A stretch of DNA of 29,090 nt, taken from positions 1-29,090 of the forward strand of contig DDPD01000049.1 of the NCBI GenBank assembly GCA_002342025.1, read 5' to 3'. Within the stretch, counting starts at the first letter, position 1; the number at the start of each line of letters is the position of its first letter. Positions 1-7,817 of the stretch are shown in pieces. This DNA is from Moraxellaceae bacterium UBA2477. Lineage in GTDB: Bacteria; Pseudomonadota; Gammaproteobacteria; Pseudomonadales; Moraxellaceae. A program made the translations under genes and the position numbers. The notes below the pieces were generated by a model that saw nothing but the letters and a program-made list of their open reading frames with translations, was not told the origin of the DNA and ran no database searches.

Positions 1-2267
1 GTTTTCAGTCGCGGATCTTGCCCCTGACGATTCATCACGATGACGGCATCGGCGCTAGGCTTGGCCGCAGCCGCTTTGAAATCCTCCAGCTTTACCCGCG
101 CAAAGGGCACTTGAACTTGGCCTCGGATTTTGAGCGCTTTGGCACTGGCGTCGAGAGTTAAATCGGGACTAAAGCGAAAGCGCGCCATCGGCCTTAAGCC
201 TGCACTTAATTGCTCCCCTTGAATTTGCAGGGTGGCTTGCCAGTCTTTACTGAGCAAGGCCGTGCCAGTGAGTTTGGCACTCCCCTGTTCTTGGTCACGT
301 AAATCCCCGACCCAACTAACACGATCGCCCGTAAAATTGGCTTTCAAGCTGATCGGCCGCCAGTCAATGGCAAACTCCGGCAGCTTAACTTCGCCGTCCA
401 GCCACATTAATTGGCCATTCGCTTTCGGTTGTTTCAGGTTGCCTGACGCGCGTAGCGCACCCGAGACCTGCCCCGCGACAGACAGGCCCTGTGGCAATGC
501 CACCGGCAAAGCGCTCAAGTTCAGCGCCTTAATCACAACATCGATATCCAGCGGTGGCTCTGCGACTTTGGGGTTACGACGCAAGTTCATGGCCGCACTG
601 CCAAGGCGACCGCCATCTAGCGTCAATTTGGCCAGCCAGCGCTCAGGACTTAAGTTTGCGTCAGCGCAAATCGTATAGGGCTGTTGCTGCCAGCATTGCT
701 GGCCGAGTTGCTGCGTGGTCGCCGACAGTCGCATTGCCGAGGGTGCCAGTAAAAACCAGCGTCCTGCCGCCGGCGTATCAATCTCCGCTCGAACCAACTG
801 GCCCTGCCAGCTTAATGGGTCATTGGTGCTCAAGCGGCCACGCAGCAATGCCTGAGCGGTTACGTCGTCTCGGCTCAAGCGAATATCGGTGGTTTGATCC
901 TTCACACTGCCACGCAAGTCCACCACTAATTGACGCCAGAGTTGTTGCTCACCCTGCCCAATTTGGTCGAGCTGGGCCGTCATCTGACCCTTGCCATCGA
1001 TCAAGCCGCGCCACTGGCCTTGCAACTTAACCGCACCGGTAAACTCACTTTGAAAACGCTGTAATGCCGGCACACTCAGCTCAAAACGCGAACCCGTAGC
1101 CGGCAAACCACTGACGCGTAAACGACTATCTGCTAAACGCATGTCCAGTTCGGCAGCGCCCGAATTGCCCTGCTGATAACTCCCCTTGAGCTGCCAGGGC
1201 ATACCACCAAATTGACCCAGCCAGTTCACCTGAGCATTCGTTGCGCCTTGATCTAGCTGCCACGAAAATGGGCCTGCCAGCTGTGCACGCCGTGGCCACG
1301 CTTTGGGCCAAGGTAACGCGGCACTCTCCTTTAAGCGCAGGTTTAAATCTAGCGTGCCCTTTGCCTGCTTTAGGTCTCCGGAAACCATGAGCTTGCCTGG
1401 CTGAATCAGCCAATCCGTCAGCCCTTCAGGTGACCAGGATGGCCACGACAGATTCGCCTTGAAGCTCGGATGGATCCGCACAAGATTCAATTGGGCAGAC
1501 AGCGTCAACGGCCATTTTGCCGGCCCTTGCGTTTTTATCTGCAATGCATCGAGAGCGCCCTGAACAGTAACGGCTTGTTTTTGCCACGGAATCACAGGGC
1601 TTTTAGCGAATAAAGCCAACTCCATGGGCACATAGTCCTGCAGGGAAAGCTTTCCTGATGCCTGAAGTTGCACATCGAAAGCCGCCATCGAGAGGGAATC
1701 GATACTCACCTGTGTACCGGAGCCAGAGGCACTGAGTGCCAGCGTATTAAACTCCACAGGCTCAGCCTGCCAACCTTGCCACGTGAGTTTCTTCATCTGC
1801 ACATCGTGCAAATACCACGCAAATGGCAAATCGACGTGAATGGGCGCTAAGGGTTCCGTGGTTTCATCGGGTTGACGTAACTGCACCACTCTCAAGGACT
1901 CAACATGGGCCTGAGCAATATCAACACTGCCGTGCAACAGATTTGTGGGTAGCCAACTGAGCGTAATGTTGTTGGCCTCAATGCCCAGCTTGTCGTTTTG
2001 CCATTGCACGGAGTGCAGTGACAAGCCCGTCAAAAACCGCCCTTCAATGCCGCTGATGCGCAGAGTCGGCACCGCTTGGCCAAACTCTTGCCAAAGCCAA
2101 CGTGGCGCCGACTCACTGGCGCCGACCCATACCAGCAATAACATGAGGGCAAGAAAGACTTGGATGCTCAGCATCCACAGAGCGCGCAGGGTCCAGCGCA
2201 GCAAGAAACGGGCAATCCCCAGCACACGGGCCTTTAGGCTTGGCATGGGTATGGCTGTATCGCTCAT
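1..2267 (-). CDS. tamB: Translocation and assembly module inner-membrane subunit TamB (partial, 3' end beyond window)
   Basis: The frame is open from the ATG at 2267 to the left edge without a stop, giving about 755 residues. TamB proteins are usually about 1250 residues, so the C-terminal DUF490 part that contacts TamA is outside the window. What is visible begins with a short cytoplasmic stretch, then one hydrophobic segment (about residues 22-50) that should anchor it in the inner membrane. After that come long runs of alternating polar and hydrophobic residues, as expected for the periplasm-spanning beta-taco groove thought to carry lipids or outer-membrane protein substrates. The start overlaps the tamA stop as ATGA, so the two are translationally coupled. 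Identification rests on position after tamA, the anchor and the beta-rich repetitive character; no sharp motif is available in this part of the family. Confidence 0.9.
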   Translation of the reverse strand, partial: MSDTAIPMPSLKARVLGIARFLLRWTLRALWMLSIQVFLALMLLLVWVGASESAPRWLWQEFGQAVPTLRISGIEGRFLTGLSLHSVQWQNDKLGIEANNITLSWLPTNLLHGSVDIAQAHVESLRVVQLRQPDETTEPLAPIHVDLPFAWYLHDVQMKKLTWQGWQAEPVEFNTLALSASGSGTQVSIDSLSMAAFDVQLQASGKLSLQDYVPMELALFAKSPVIPWQKQAVTVQGALDALQIKTQGPAKWPLTLSAQLNLVRIHPSFKANLSWPSWSPEGLTDWLIQPGKLMVSGDLKQAKGTLDLNLRLKESAALPWPKAWPRRAQLAGPFSWQLDQGATNAQVNWLGQFGGMPWQLKGSYQQGNSGAAELDMRLADSRLRVSGLPATGSRFELSVPALQRFQSEFTGAVKLQGQWRGLIDGKGQMTAQLDQIGQGEQQLWRQLVVDLRGSVKDQTTDIRLSRDDVTAQALLRGRLSTNDPLSWQGQLVRAEIDTPAAGRWFLLAPSAMRLSATTQQLGQQCWQQQPYTICADANLSPERWLAKLTLDGGRLGSAAMNLRRNPKVAEPPLDIDVVIKALNLSALPVALPQGLSVAGQVSGALRASGNLKQPKANGQLMWLDGEVKLPEFAIDWRPISLKANFTGDRVSWVGDLRDQEQGSAKLTGTALLSKDWQATLQIQGEQLSAGLRPMARFRFSPDLTLDASAKALKIRGQVQVPFARVKLEDFKAAAAKPSADAVIVMNRQGQDPRLK

Positions 2268-3979
2268 AGGGGCGAGCCAATGGTTAAATGAAGGCGCAAT
2301 GGAGCTCCTGGCTCGGAGACCGCTGAAGCCAGATCAGCTCGGATCGGACCCACAGGGGATATCCATCGAATGCCCACACCCACACCAGTCCCGAGATTGG
2401 CATCCCTGGCCTGACTAAAGGCATTACCTACATCCACAAAGACTGCGGGACGCCAAGTAGGACGCCAGCGCCAGTTGTACTCCACTGAGGCAGCCAACAG
2501 GTACTGACCGCCAATGGTTTCATTGAGGCTGTTGCGTGGCGACAGGCTACGGAAATCAAAGCCTCGCACACTATTATCGCCTCCGGCATAAAATCGCAGG
2601 CTGGGAGACACACGCTCAAAATCGGTGCTGAGAATCGCGCCAGCATCGCCACGTATCAACAACATGTGACGATCTTGATAGGTATTCAGCCAGCGAAAGC
2701 CACTGCGTAAAGACACAAAATCTGAAGTCGACACCAAGGCTTGACTGGCAAATTCAGTCTGAAAGAACAGGCGGGTACCACGAAGGGGATCAATACCTCC
2801 CTGACTTTGTACTCGATTAAACGAGGCATACGGTGCCAGGATACGCTCAGCCCCTTTTTCACCACTGTCGCGCTGAAAACGCTCATCGACTAGGCGCAGA
2901 CCAAAACTTCGTTGCCACCCCCGCCGTGGATCCAACACACGCTGCACACTGAACACGGTTTGCACGGAATCGGTATCTTCAATTCGATCCTCTTGCAGAC
3001 CTAAGGCAAACTCCAACCGATCCTCCAGCGGATGCTTCCACGGCATACGGTAGCGAATCTCGCCGCTTTGGCGGGCCGTAGCTAACTCCGTTGTGACTTG
3101 CACCCCGTGTCCCTGACGGTTCAGCAAGGGTCGCTGCCACTCCCCCTGTAATTTAGGACCAACATCGGTCGCGAAGCCTAAGCCGAAGGAATACAAACTG
3201 GGTAAGCGGCTATCAACGACTACCTCAACGGGCACTTGTCGGTTCAGGGTTTGGTCACGCCGAAAAGACACTTGGGCTTCGCGAAAATAGCGGGTTTCGA
3301 TCAGGTTTTTTTGCAGCTGAAAAAGCTGGCGACTGCTAATGGCATCCCCCGTTTTAAAAGGTGTTAGCCGCGCCAATTGCAGCGCATTCAGTGCGCGCAG
3401 GGGTTTGCCATCGACTTCGCGGTAACTGATGGGGCCAAATTGATAACGCTCACCGCTATCAAAACCCAGATACACATCGGCGACTCGCTCTTGTAAATTG
3501 ACCTCGATGCTACTAACCAACCAGCGGCTATCAAAGTAACCGCGCTCCAACGCGCGATCTTCGAGTTGCTGCTTATAGGACTCATATAGGCGGTGCTGAA
3601 GCACATCACCTGCGGCCTGCGGGAATGCCGGGGGTTTAAAACGTTCATCGCGCTCGGCAGCTCCCACCACTTGAATATTGATCACGCGCAGACGAACGGG
3701 TGGCCCCGCATTGACCACCAACGTGTGATTATTTTGGTTAGTCTGAATCGAAACATCGGGGTCGTAGTAACCATAGGCCTGCAGGGTCTGCTTCACCTGG
3801 CTCGTCGCATCGGCCACGAAAACTTCCGGTTTATTGGTATCCCTGAGGCTGAGCTCGGAAACACTGAGCTCAAGCGCATCCTGAAGATGTTCTGGTGTAA
3901 CCGTGACCTGCCATCCTGCATACGCCGATATAGGCATCAAGATCAACGCGAGCAACAGGTGTAATACGCGCTTAATCAT
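2264..3979 (-). CDS. tamA: Outer-membrane assembly factor TamA (Omp85 family)
   Basis: 571 residues, close to the 577 of E. coli TamA. An N-terminal signal peptide (about residues 1-22, ending AYA) is followed by about 230 residues fitting three POTRA domains. A 16-stranded Omp85 beta-barrel follows. In the barrel region the segments RGFDFRSLSPRN and GVGVGIRWISPVGPIRADLA match the conserved VRGF and late-strand motifs of Omp85 proteins. The end (HLTIGSPL) resembles the GLGPEL end of E. coli TamA. TamA works with TamB in inserting a subset of outer-membrane proteins and in envelope lipid homeostasis. It lies 6 bases after the pseudouridine synthase gene and overlaps tamB by 4 bases, so all three are probably on one transcript. 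Confidence 0.95.
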   Translation of the reverse strand: MIKRVLHLLLALILMPISAYAGWQVTVTPEHLQDALELSVSELSLRDTNKPEVFVADATSQVKQTLQAYGYYDPDVSIQTNQNNHTLVVNAGPPVRLRVINIQVVGAAERDERFKPPAFPQAAGDVLQHRLYESYKQQLEDRALERGYFDSRWLVSSIEVNLQERVADVYLGFDSGERYQFGPISYREVDGKPLRALNALQLARLTPFKTGDAISSRQLFQLQKNLIETRYFREAQVSFRRDQTLNRQVPVEVVVDSRLPSLYSFGLGFATDVGPKLQGEWQRPLLNRQGHGVQVTTELATARQSGEIRYRMPWKHPLEDRLEFALGLQEDRIEDTDSVQTVFSVQRVLDPRRGWQRSFGLRLVDERFQRDSGEKGAERILAPYASFNRVQSQGGIDPLRGTRLFFQTEFASQALVSTSDFVSLRSGFRWLNTYQDRHMLLIRGDAGAILSTDFERVSPSLRFYAGGDNSVRGFDFRSLSPRNSLNETIGGQYLLAASVEYNWRWRPTWRPAVFVDVGNAFSQARDANLGTGVGVGIRWISPVGPIRADLASAVSEPGAPLRLHLTIGSPL

Positions 3980-3985
3980 GGGCGG

Positions 3986-4915
3986 TCATTTTATATCGGC
4001 CAGTAGGGGATCACTTAATGGAAGCAGCTGACGCTCGCTCTTGAAGCTGCGCGGCGCCCCAGTCAACGGATCAACAAAAGATAGCTGTGACGCGAGCAAC
4101 TGCAAAGGACGATCATAGGCTATCTGATCCGCTTCGACTTCGGGCAATGCGATGGGGTAGATCGCATCAAATAAAATTGGCATCCCGAGCGTCGCAAAAT
4201 GCACGCGAATTTGATGCTTTCGGCCGGTAATAGGCCGCACAAGAAAATGTCCCCACCCGGACTGATCCATTAACAGCTCAATGAAAGTTTCACTGTTGGC
4301 CACGCCGTCACCCGTCTCCATTCGGAAAAACGGCGTGCCTGCTTGCAGATGCGAGCAATACCGCAATGGAAAGCTAAGGCGCGGATTAAGCGGCGCGATC
4401 ACTTCATAGACTTTGTTAATGCGGCGCTCTCGAAATAGCGCCGAATACTGCTCGCGACTCTCTGAACGTTTGGAGAAAAGCACCAAACCTGCAGTCTCCC
4501 GATCGATACGGTGCAGCGGCACCAAATCATCAATACCGGTTTCACGACGCAACCGCGTTAACAAGGTTTCAGAGAGAAAACGCCCAGCAGGTGTGACAGG
4601 CAGAAAATGCGGCTTGTCAGCCACCAGTAGATGATCGTCTTCAAACAAGATGTGCGCGGCAAAGGGAATAACAGGCTCTGCTGGCAAATCGCGGTAATAA
4701 AACACCACACGCCCCGCCTGATACGGACTATTCAGCGTTAACGCCTGACCAGTCTCGTCACAAACTAAGCCGTTAAGAAAACGATGCCGCCACTCTGCCT
4801 CTGCAACACCGGGAAATCTCTGGAGCAAATAGGCAAATAGATTGGGCCACTGGCCGGGGGGCAGCCCATGCCGGCTGGCACCCACGCCGTGGCGAACCGG
4901 CAAAGGAGACTTCAT
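3986..4915 (-). CDS. RluA-family RNA pseudouridine synthase
   Basis: 309 residues. The motif HRIDRETAGLVLFSKR (about residues 135-150) is the RluA-family active site; Asp138 is the expected catalytic aspartate. Downstream, GRKHQIRVHFATLGMPI matches the second conserved family motif. The N-terminal 75 residues contain RFLNGLV, reminiscent of a weak S4-like RNA-binding segment. Family members turn specific uridines of 23S rRNA or tRNA into pseudouridine; I cannot tell the target site from sequence alone, so no symbol is given. It sits 11 bases after ccmE and 6 bases before tamA, an unusual place: in many gammaproteobacteria ccmF would follow ccmE. No strong Shine-Dalgarno precedes the ATG at 4915, so expression may depend on translation of ccmE. 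Confidence 0.9.
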   Translation of the reverse strand: MKSPLPVRHGVGASRHGLPPGQWPNLFAYLLQRFPGVAEAEWRHRFLNGLVCDETGQALTLNSPYQAGRVVFYYRDLPAEPVIPFAAHILFEDDHLLVADKPHFLPVTPAGRFLSETLLTRLRRETGIDDLVPLHRIDRETAGLVLFSKRSESREQYSALFRERRINKVYEVIAPLNPRLSFPLRYCSHLQAGTPFFRMETGDGVANSETFIELLMDQSGWGHFLVRPITGRKHQIRVHFATLGMPILFDAIYPIALPEVEADQIAYDRPLQLLASQLSFVDPLTGAPRSFKSERQLLPLSDPLLADIK

Positions 4916-4926
4916 GCAGCCAACAC

Positions 4927-5364
4927 TCAGGGCTTAACGGGATGCCCCGCCTCTTCGATGGCGGATTTGACCTGGGGTGGCATGTAATTTTCGTCGTGCT
5001 TTGCCAAGACCTCATCGGCCTTAACTACCCCACCCTGCCAGCGGCCATTGGCCACAATGCCCTGCCCTTCGCGAAACAGGTCAGGCAGGATGCCATCGAA
5101 ATCAACCCATACGGTTTGCTTTAAGTCACTCAGAGCAAAGCGCACAGCCAGTGAATTCGGCGAACGCTGAACCGAACCCTGCACCACCAGTCCGCCTACT
5201 TGAATGAGTGCGCCTTCCGGTGCCTCTTTAGCCATGAGCTGTGAGGGCGTATAAAAAAGATTGATGTTCTGACGTAGCGCATAGCTAGCTAACCCGACAG
5301 CCAAACCAATACCGGCCAGCAGCAACAGTATCCAAATCAGACGACGACGACGCTGGGGATGCAT
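4927..5364 (-). CDS. ccmE: Cytochrome c maturation heme chaperone CcmE
   Basis: 145 residues, slightly shorter than the 159 of E. coli. A basic N-terminus (HPQRRRR) and one hydrophobic helix (about 9-29) anchor it in the inner membrane, with an OB-fold beta domain facing the periplasm. The heme attachment motif AKHDENYMPP (residues 121-130) is intact: His123 is the residue that binds heme covalently and Tyr127 the axial ligand in characterised homologues. CcmE takes heme from the CcmABCD complex and passes it to the CcmF/H lyase for attachment to apocytochromes. The ATG at 5364 has AGGAG six bases upstream. It lies 8 bases after ccmD. Confidence 0.97.
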   Translation of the reverse strand: MHPQRRRRLIWILLLLAGIGLAVGLASYALRQNINLFYTPSQLMAKEAPEGALIQVGGLVVQGSVQRSPNSLAVRFALSDLKQTVWVDFDGILPDLFREGQGIVANGRWQGGVVKADEVLAKHDENYMPPQVKSAIEEAGHPVKP

Positions 5365-5372
5365 AACAGCTC

Positions 5373-5558
5373 CTATTCATGTTGACGCTGACGTTTAAGC
5401 AGCAATTGTTGTTCCCGACGCCAGCGCTTGGGCGCCTGAACACTGCGCCAGGTCAACACACCCAGCGCACCGAAAAACACGCCATAGGCAAGCCAGACAT
5501 AAAGACCGTGCCCGCCCATCGCAAAAAAATCTGCCCACGAGGAAAAATAAAAGCTCAT
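5373..5558 (-). CDS. ccmD: Heme exporter small membrane protein CcmD
   Basis: 61 residues with one membrane helix (about 16-38) preceded by FFAMGGHGLYVWLAYG, typical of CcmD, and followed by a highly basic cytoplasmic tail (KRWRREQQLLLKRQRQ). CcmD joins CcmABC and is needed for release of heme-loaded CcmE. The start overlaps the ccmC stop as ATGA. Its place between ccmC and ccmE supports the call, which sequence alone would leave weak because the family is short and variable. Confidence 0.93.
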   Translation of the reverse strand: MSFYFSSWADFFAMGGHGLYVWLAYGVFFGALGVLTWRSVQAPKRWRREQQLLLKRQRQHE

Positions 5559-6349
5559 TGGTTTGGCTCCTCAATAAGCTGCCGCACCCATTGGCTTCTG
5601 CGCTCGCGCTGCAAAATTTCCTGACGGCTACGCAGCAATATTAACGATGCAAACAGGGCATACAGACCCAGAAACATCACTAGTAAAGGTAAGTACATTT
5701 CCGGGGGCATAGTGGGTCGTTCAGTAATGCGAAACGTCGAGCCCTGATGCAAGGTGTTCCACCACTCCACGGAATACTTAATGATGGGTAGGTTCACCAC
5801 CCCCACCACGGCCAATAAGGCTGCCGCTTTACTGCCTTGAGAGACTTCCTCAAAGGCGTTTTGCAAGGCCATGATGCCCAAATACAAGAACAATAAAATC
5901 AACATGGAGGTGAGTCGCGCATCCCAAACCCAATACGTTCCCCAGGTCGGCTTACCCCAAAGCGAGCCCGTGATTAGCGCCATCAAGCAAAACAAGGCGC
6001 CAACCGGCGCGGCCGCTTTTGCCACCATTTCTGCGGTTTTAACGCGCCAAATCAATGTGATGGCGCCGCATATGGCAAGCAGCAAATATCCACCCATGGC
6101 CAGGCTCGCGGCAGGCACATGAATGAATATGATGCGGTAACTATTGCCCTGCTGATAATCCGCAGGCGCAATTCCAAGCCCCCAGACTAAGCCCACGCTA
6201 ATTAACAGCGCAGCAGGCCAGGCAAACCACGGCAACCAGCGACCGCTCAGCTGATAAAAATGCCGAGGGCTTACGGTACTTTCAAATGCCGCCCAGAGAC
6301 GACGCAGCCAATCGATCAACTCAGTCTCCTGCACATGCTTAAGTCCCAC
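5555..6349 (-). CDS. ccmC: Heme exporter/handling membrane protein CcmC
   Basis: 264 residues with six predicted membrane helices. The tryptophan-rich periplasmic motif WGTYWVWDARLTS is the heme-handling-protein signature. Histidines in IFIHVPAA and EWWNTLHQGSTF match the two heme-ligand positions of the family. CcmC positions heme for covalent transfer to CcmE. The longest frame starts at a GTG (6349) overlapping ccmB by 11 bases. A TTG at 6319 has GGAG six bases upstream and would give a 254-residue protein whose N-terminus (IDWLRRLW) lines up better with the E. coli start, so the start is uncertain. It overlaps ccmD by 4 bases. Confidence 0.95.
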   Translation of the reverse strand: MGLKHVQETELIDWLRRLWAAFESTVSPRHFYQLSGRWLPWFAWPAALLISVGLVWGLGIAPADYQQGNSYRIIFIHVPAASLAMGGYLLLAICGAITLIWRVKTAEMVAKAAAPVGALFCLMALITGSLWGKPTWGTYWVWDARLTSMLILLFLYLGIMALQNAFEEVSQGSKAAALLAVVGVVNLPIIKYSVEWWNTLHQGSTFRITERPTMPPEMYLPLLVMFLGLYALFASLILLRSRQEILQRERRSQWVRQLIEEPNQ

Positions 6350-7016
6350 TCACGGCTAAACGCAAGGCCGCAGCAGCTGCCAGCGGTGCCAAGCACAACG
6401 CCAGTATGAGAAACGCGCCGAGTAAAGCTAAATAACCCGTTACCGGCAAGCCCGACAACGACGCCTGAACGCTTGCCGTAGCAAAAATGAGTATGGGGAT
6501 ATGCATGGGCAGGGTAATCAGTGGCACCAATACCCCGCCCCGACGCAAACCCACCGTTAAAGCCGCACCAATGGCACTGATCAGACTCAGCGTAAGCGTG
6601 CCCAAGAGCAGCGACATCACCAACACCACAAGCACTGAACTCGGCAAATTCAACAACACGCCCGCCAGCGGAGCCAGCAAAGCCAGCGCCACGCCTGTCT
6701 GCAGCCAGTGCGCCAACACTTTAGCTAAGACCAGCAAGGGCAAGGGCGCGGGGGTTAGAAGCAATTGCTCCAAGGTACCGTCATCAAAGTCGCTACGAAA
6801 CAGACCATCCATCGCGAGAAGCACTGCCAGCAATGCCGCAATCCAAATGATACCGCCAGCTAACTCGCGCAAACGCGCTGGGTCGGGGCTGATAGCCAAC
6901 GGCACTAACGTAATCACCATCAGAAAGAAAATGAGTGGATTGAGCCACTCACCACTCTGGCGCCAACCCAAACGAAGGTCACGTTTAAAGACCTGAAAAG
7001 CAGCCTGCAGCATCAT
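6339..7016 (-). CDS. ccmB: Heme exporter ABC permease CcmB
   Basis: 225 residues, the usual family length, with six hydrophobic segments. The N-terminus (FKRDLRLGWRQSGEWLNPLIFF) and the region FRSDFDDGTLEQLLLTPAPL are strongly typical of CcmB; the latter is the cytoplasmic loop expected to contact the ATPase. With CcmA it forms the ABC part of the CcmABCD complex, which uses ATP to release holo-CcmE. The start overlaps the ccmA stop as ATGA, and a second in-frame ATG follows directly. The end overlaps the longest possible ccmC frame by 11 bases. Confidence 0.96.
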   Translation of the reverse strand: MMLQAAFQVFKRDLRLGWRQSGEWLNPLIFFLMVITLVPLAISPDPARLRELAGGIIWIAALLAVLLAMDGLFRSDFDDGTLEQLLLTPAPLPLLVLAKVLAHWLQTGVALALLAPLAGVLLNLPSSVLVVLVMSLLLGTLTLSLISAIGAALTVGLRRGGVLVPLITLPMHIPILIFATASVQASLSGLPVTGYLALLGAFLILALCLAPLAAAAALRLAVSGT

Positions 7017-7630
7017 GCCGGGATCAACTCAATAGGGGTCACTGGGCAGCGAAGATTGAGGCGATGATGGGTAGTCAACAACACCATACCGCCCTGCTCT
7101 GCATGATCTGCCAGCCAGCCCTCCAGTTCACAGACCCCGGCTTGATCAATCGCAGTAAACGGCTCGTCGAGTAACCATAACAACGGCGCTTCGGTGAACA
7201 AGCGGGCAAGCGCCACGCGGCGCTTTTGCCCTGCCGAGAGCTGTGCTACCGGCGTATCGTCATAACCGCGCAAGCCCACTCGACTTAATGCCAGGTCTAG
7301 GCGACTTACCGTCAGTGTTTGACCTCGGCATGCCGCTAGGATGTTGAGATTTTCCGCCACGGTAAGTGCCGATTTTATGCCAGCGAGATGCCCTAAAAAT
7401 AAGACATCCTGCTGAAATTGCTGCAAGTCAGCACTCACCGATTGATGTTGCCAGCGGATATTTCCGCTCATAAATTGGCTTAAGCCGGCAATTTGCTTGA
7501 GTAGTGTTGTTTTCCCGACGCCATTAGGCCCCAATATCTGCGCCACCTGCCCCGGTCGCAGCGTCAACGACAGGGCCTGATACAGGCAGCGGTCATCTCG
7601 CCAAGCTTCCAGGTTTTGCAGTTCCAGCAC
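7013..7630 (-). CDS. ccmA: Cytochrome c biogenesis ABC transporter ATP-binding subunit CcmA
   Basis: 205 residues from a GTG at 7630. The Walker A motif GPNGVGKTTLLK, the signature LSAGQKRRVALARL and the Walker B LLWLLDEPF are intact, followed by the switch histidine in TTHH. CcmA powers the CcmABCD complex. The frame also has an upstream GTG at 7645 (210 residues), but that one lacks a ribosome site. The GTG at 7630 has GGAG seven bases upstream, and the resulting N-terminus VLELQNLEAWRDDRCLY aligns with MLEARELLCERDERTLF of E. coli. It is the first gene of a co-directional ccmABCDE-(pseudouridine synthase)-tamAB series. Confidence 0.95.
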   Translation of the reverse strand: MLELQNLEAWRDDRCLYQALSLTLRPGQVAQILGPNGVGKTTLLKQIAGLSQFMSGNIRWQHQSVSADLQQFQQDVLFLGHLAGIKSALTVAENLNILAACRGQTLTVSRLDLALSRVGLRGYDDTPVAQLSAGQKRRVALARLFTEAPLLWLLDEPFTAIDQAGVCELEGWLADHAEQGGMVLLTTHHRLNLRCPVTPIELIPA

Positions 7631-7686
7631 AGACCGTCTCCACACATAAGTGAACCGTATAACTGCACTCAGTCCGGTTTAATCGC

Positions 7687-7705
7687 CGCATTGTAGCCCA
7701 ATGCG
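7687..7705. promoter_or_regulatory. Inverted repeat overlapping a possible -10 of the ccm operon
   Basis: CGCATTG-TAGCC-CAATGCG is a perfect 7-base inverted repeat with a 5-base centre. Read on the minus strand, the box TACAAT (7690-7695; five of six matches to the sigma-70 -10 consensus) lies inside the repeat, about 60 bases upstream of the ccmA GTG. No good -35 is visible at 16-18 bases, so a promoter there would need an activator or be weak. The placement suggests an operator; the factor is unknown. It could instead be a short hairpin with a T-rich flank on the plus strand, but no plus-strand gene ends upstream of it. Confidence 0.4.
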
Positions 7706-7738
7706 TTCATTTTTCTTATGATTCAGTCGCGACGCCGT

Positions 7739-7767
7739 TTGACTATTAGCCTAGTCGACACTAGACC
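7739..7767 (+). promoter_or_regulatory. Possible promoter with inverted repeat upstream of the CoA-transferase gene
   Basis: TTGACT (7739-7744) is a near-consensus -35 hexamer. Seventeen bases later lies TAGACC (7762-7767), a poor -10. The spacer carries the inverted repeat CTAGT-CGAC-ACTAG (7751-7764), which reaches into the -10 position and could be an operator. The gene starts 50 bases downstream at 7818. The -35 is convincing but the -10 is not, so the call is tentative. Confidence 0.3.
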
Positions 7768-7817
7768 ACGCTATCCTGCCTAGCGCTGCCCATTAAAAAC
7801 TTTAATAAGGACGTGAT

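Noticed and set aside
232..1030. Two plus-strand frames (232-678 and 554-1030) opposite tamB
   Set aside because: The minus strand is open throughout as tamB. The plus-strand products overlap each other and look like random reverse translations.
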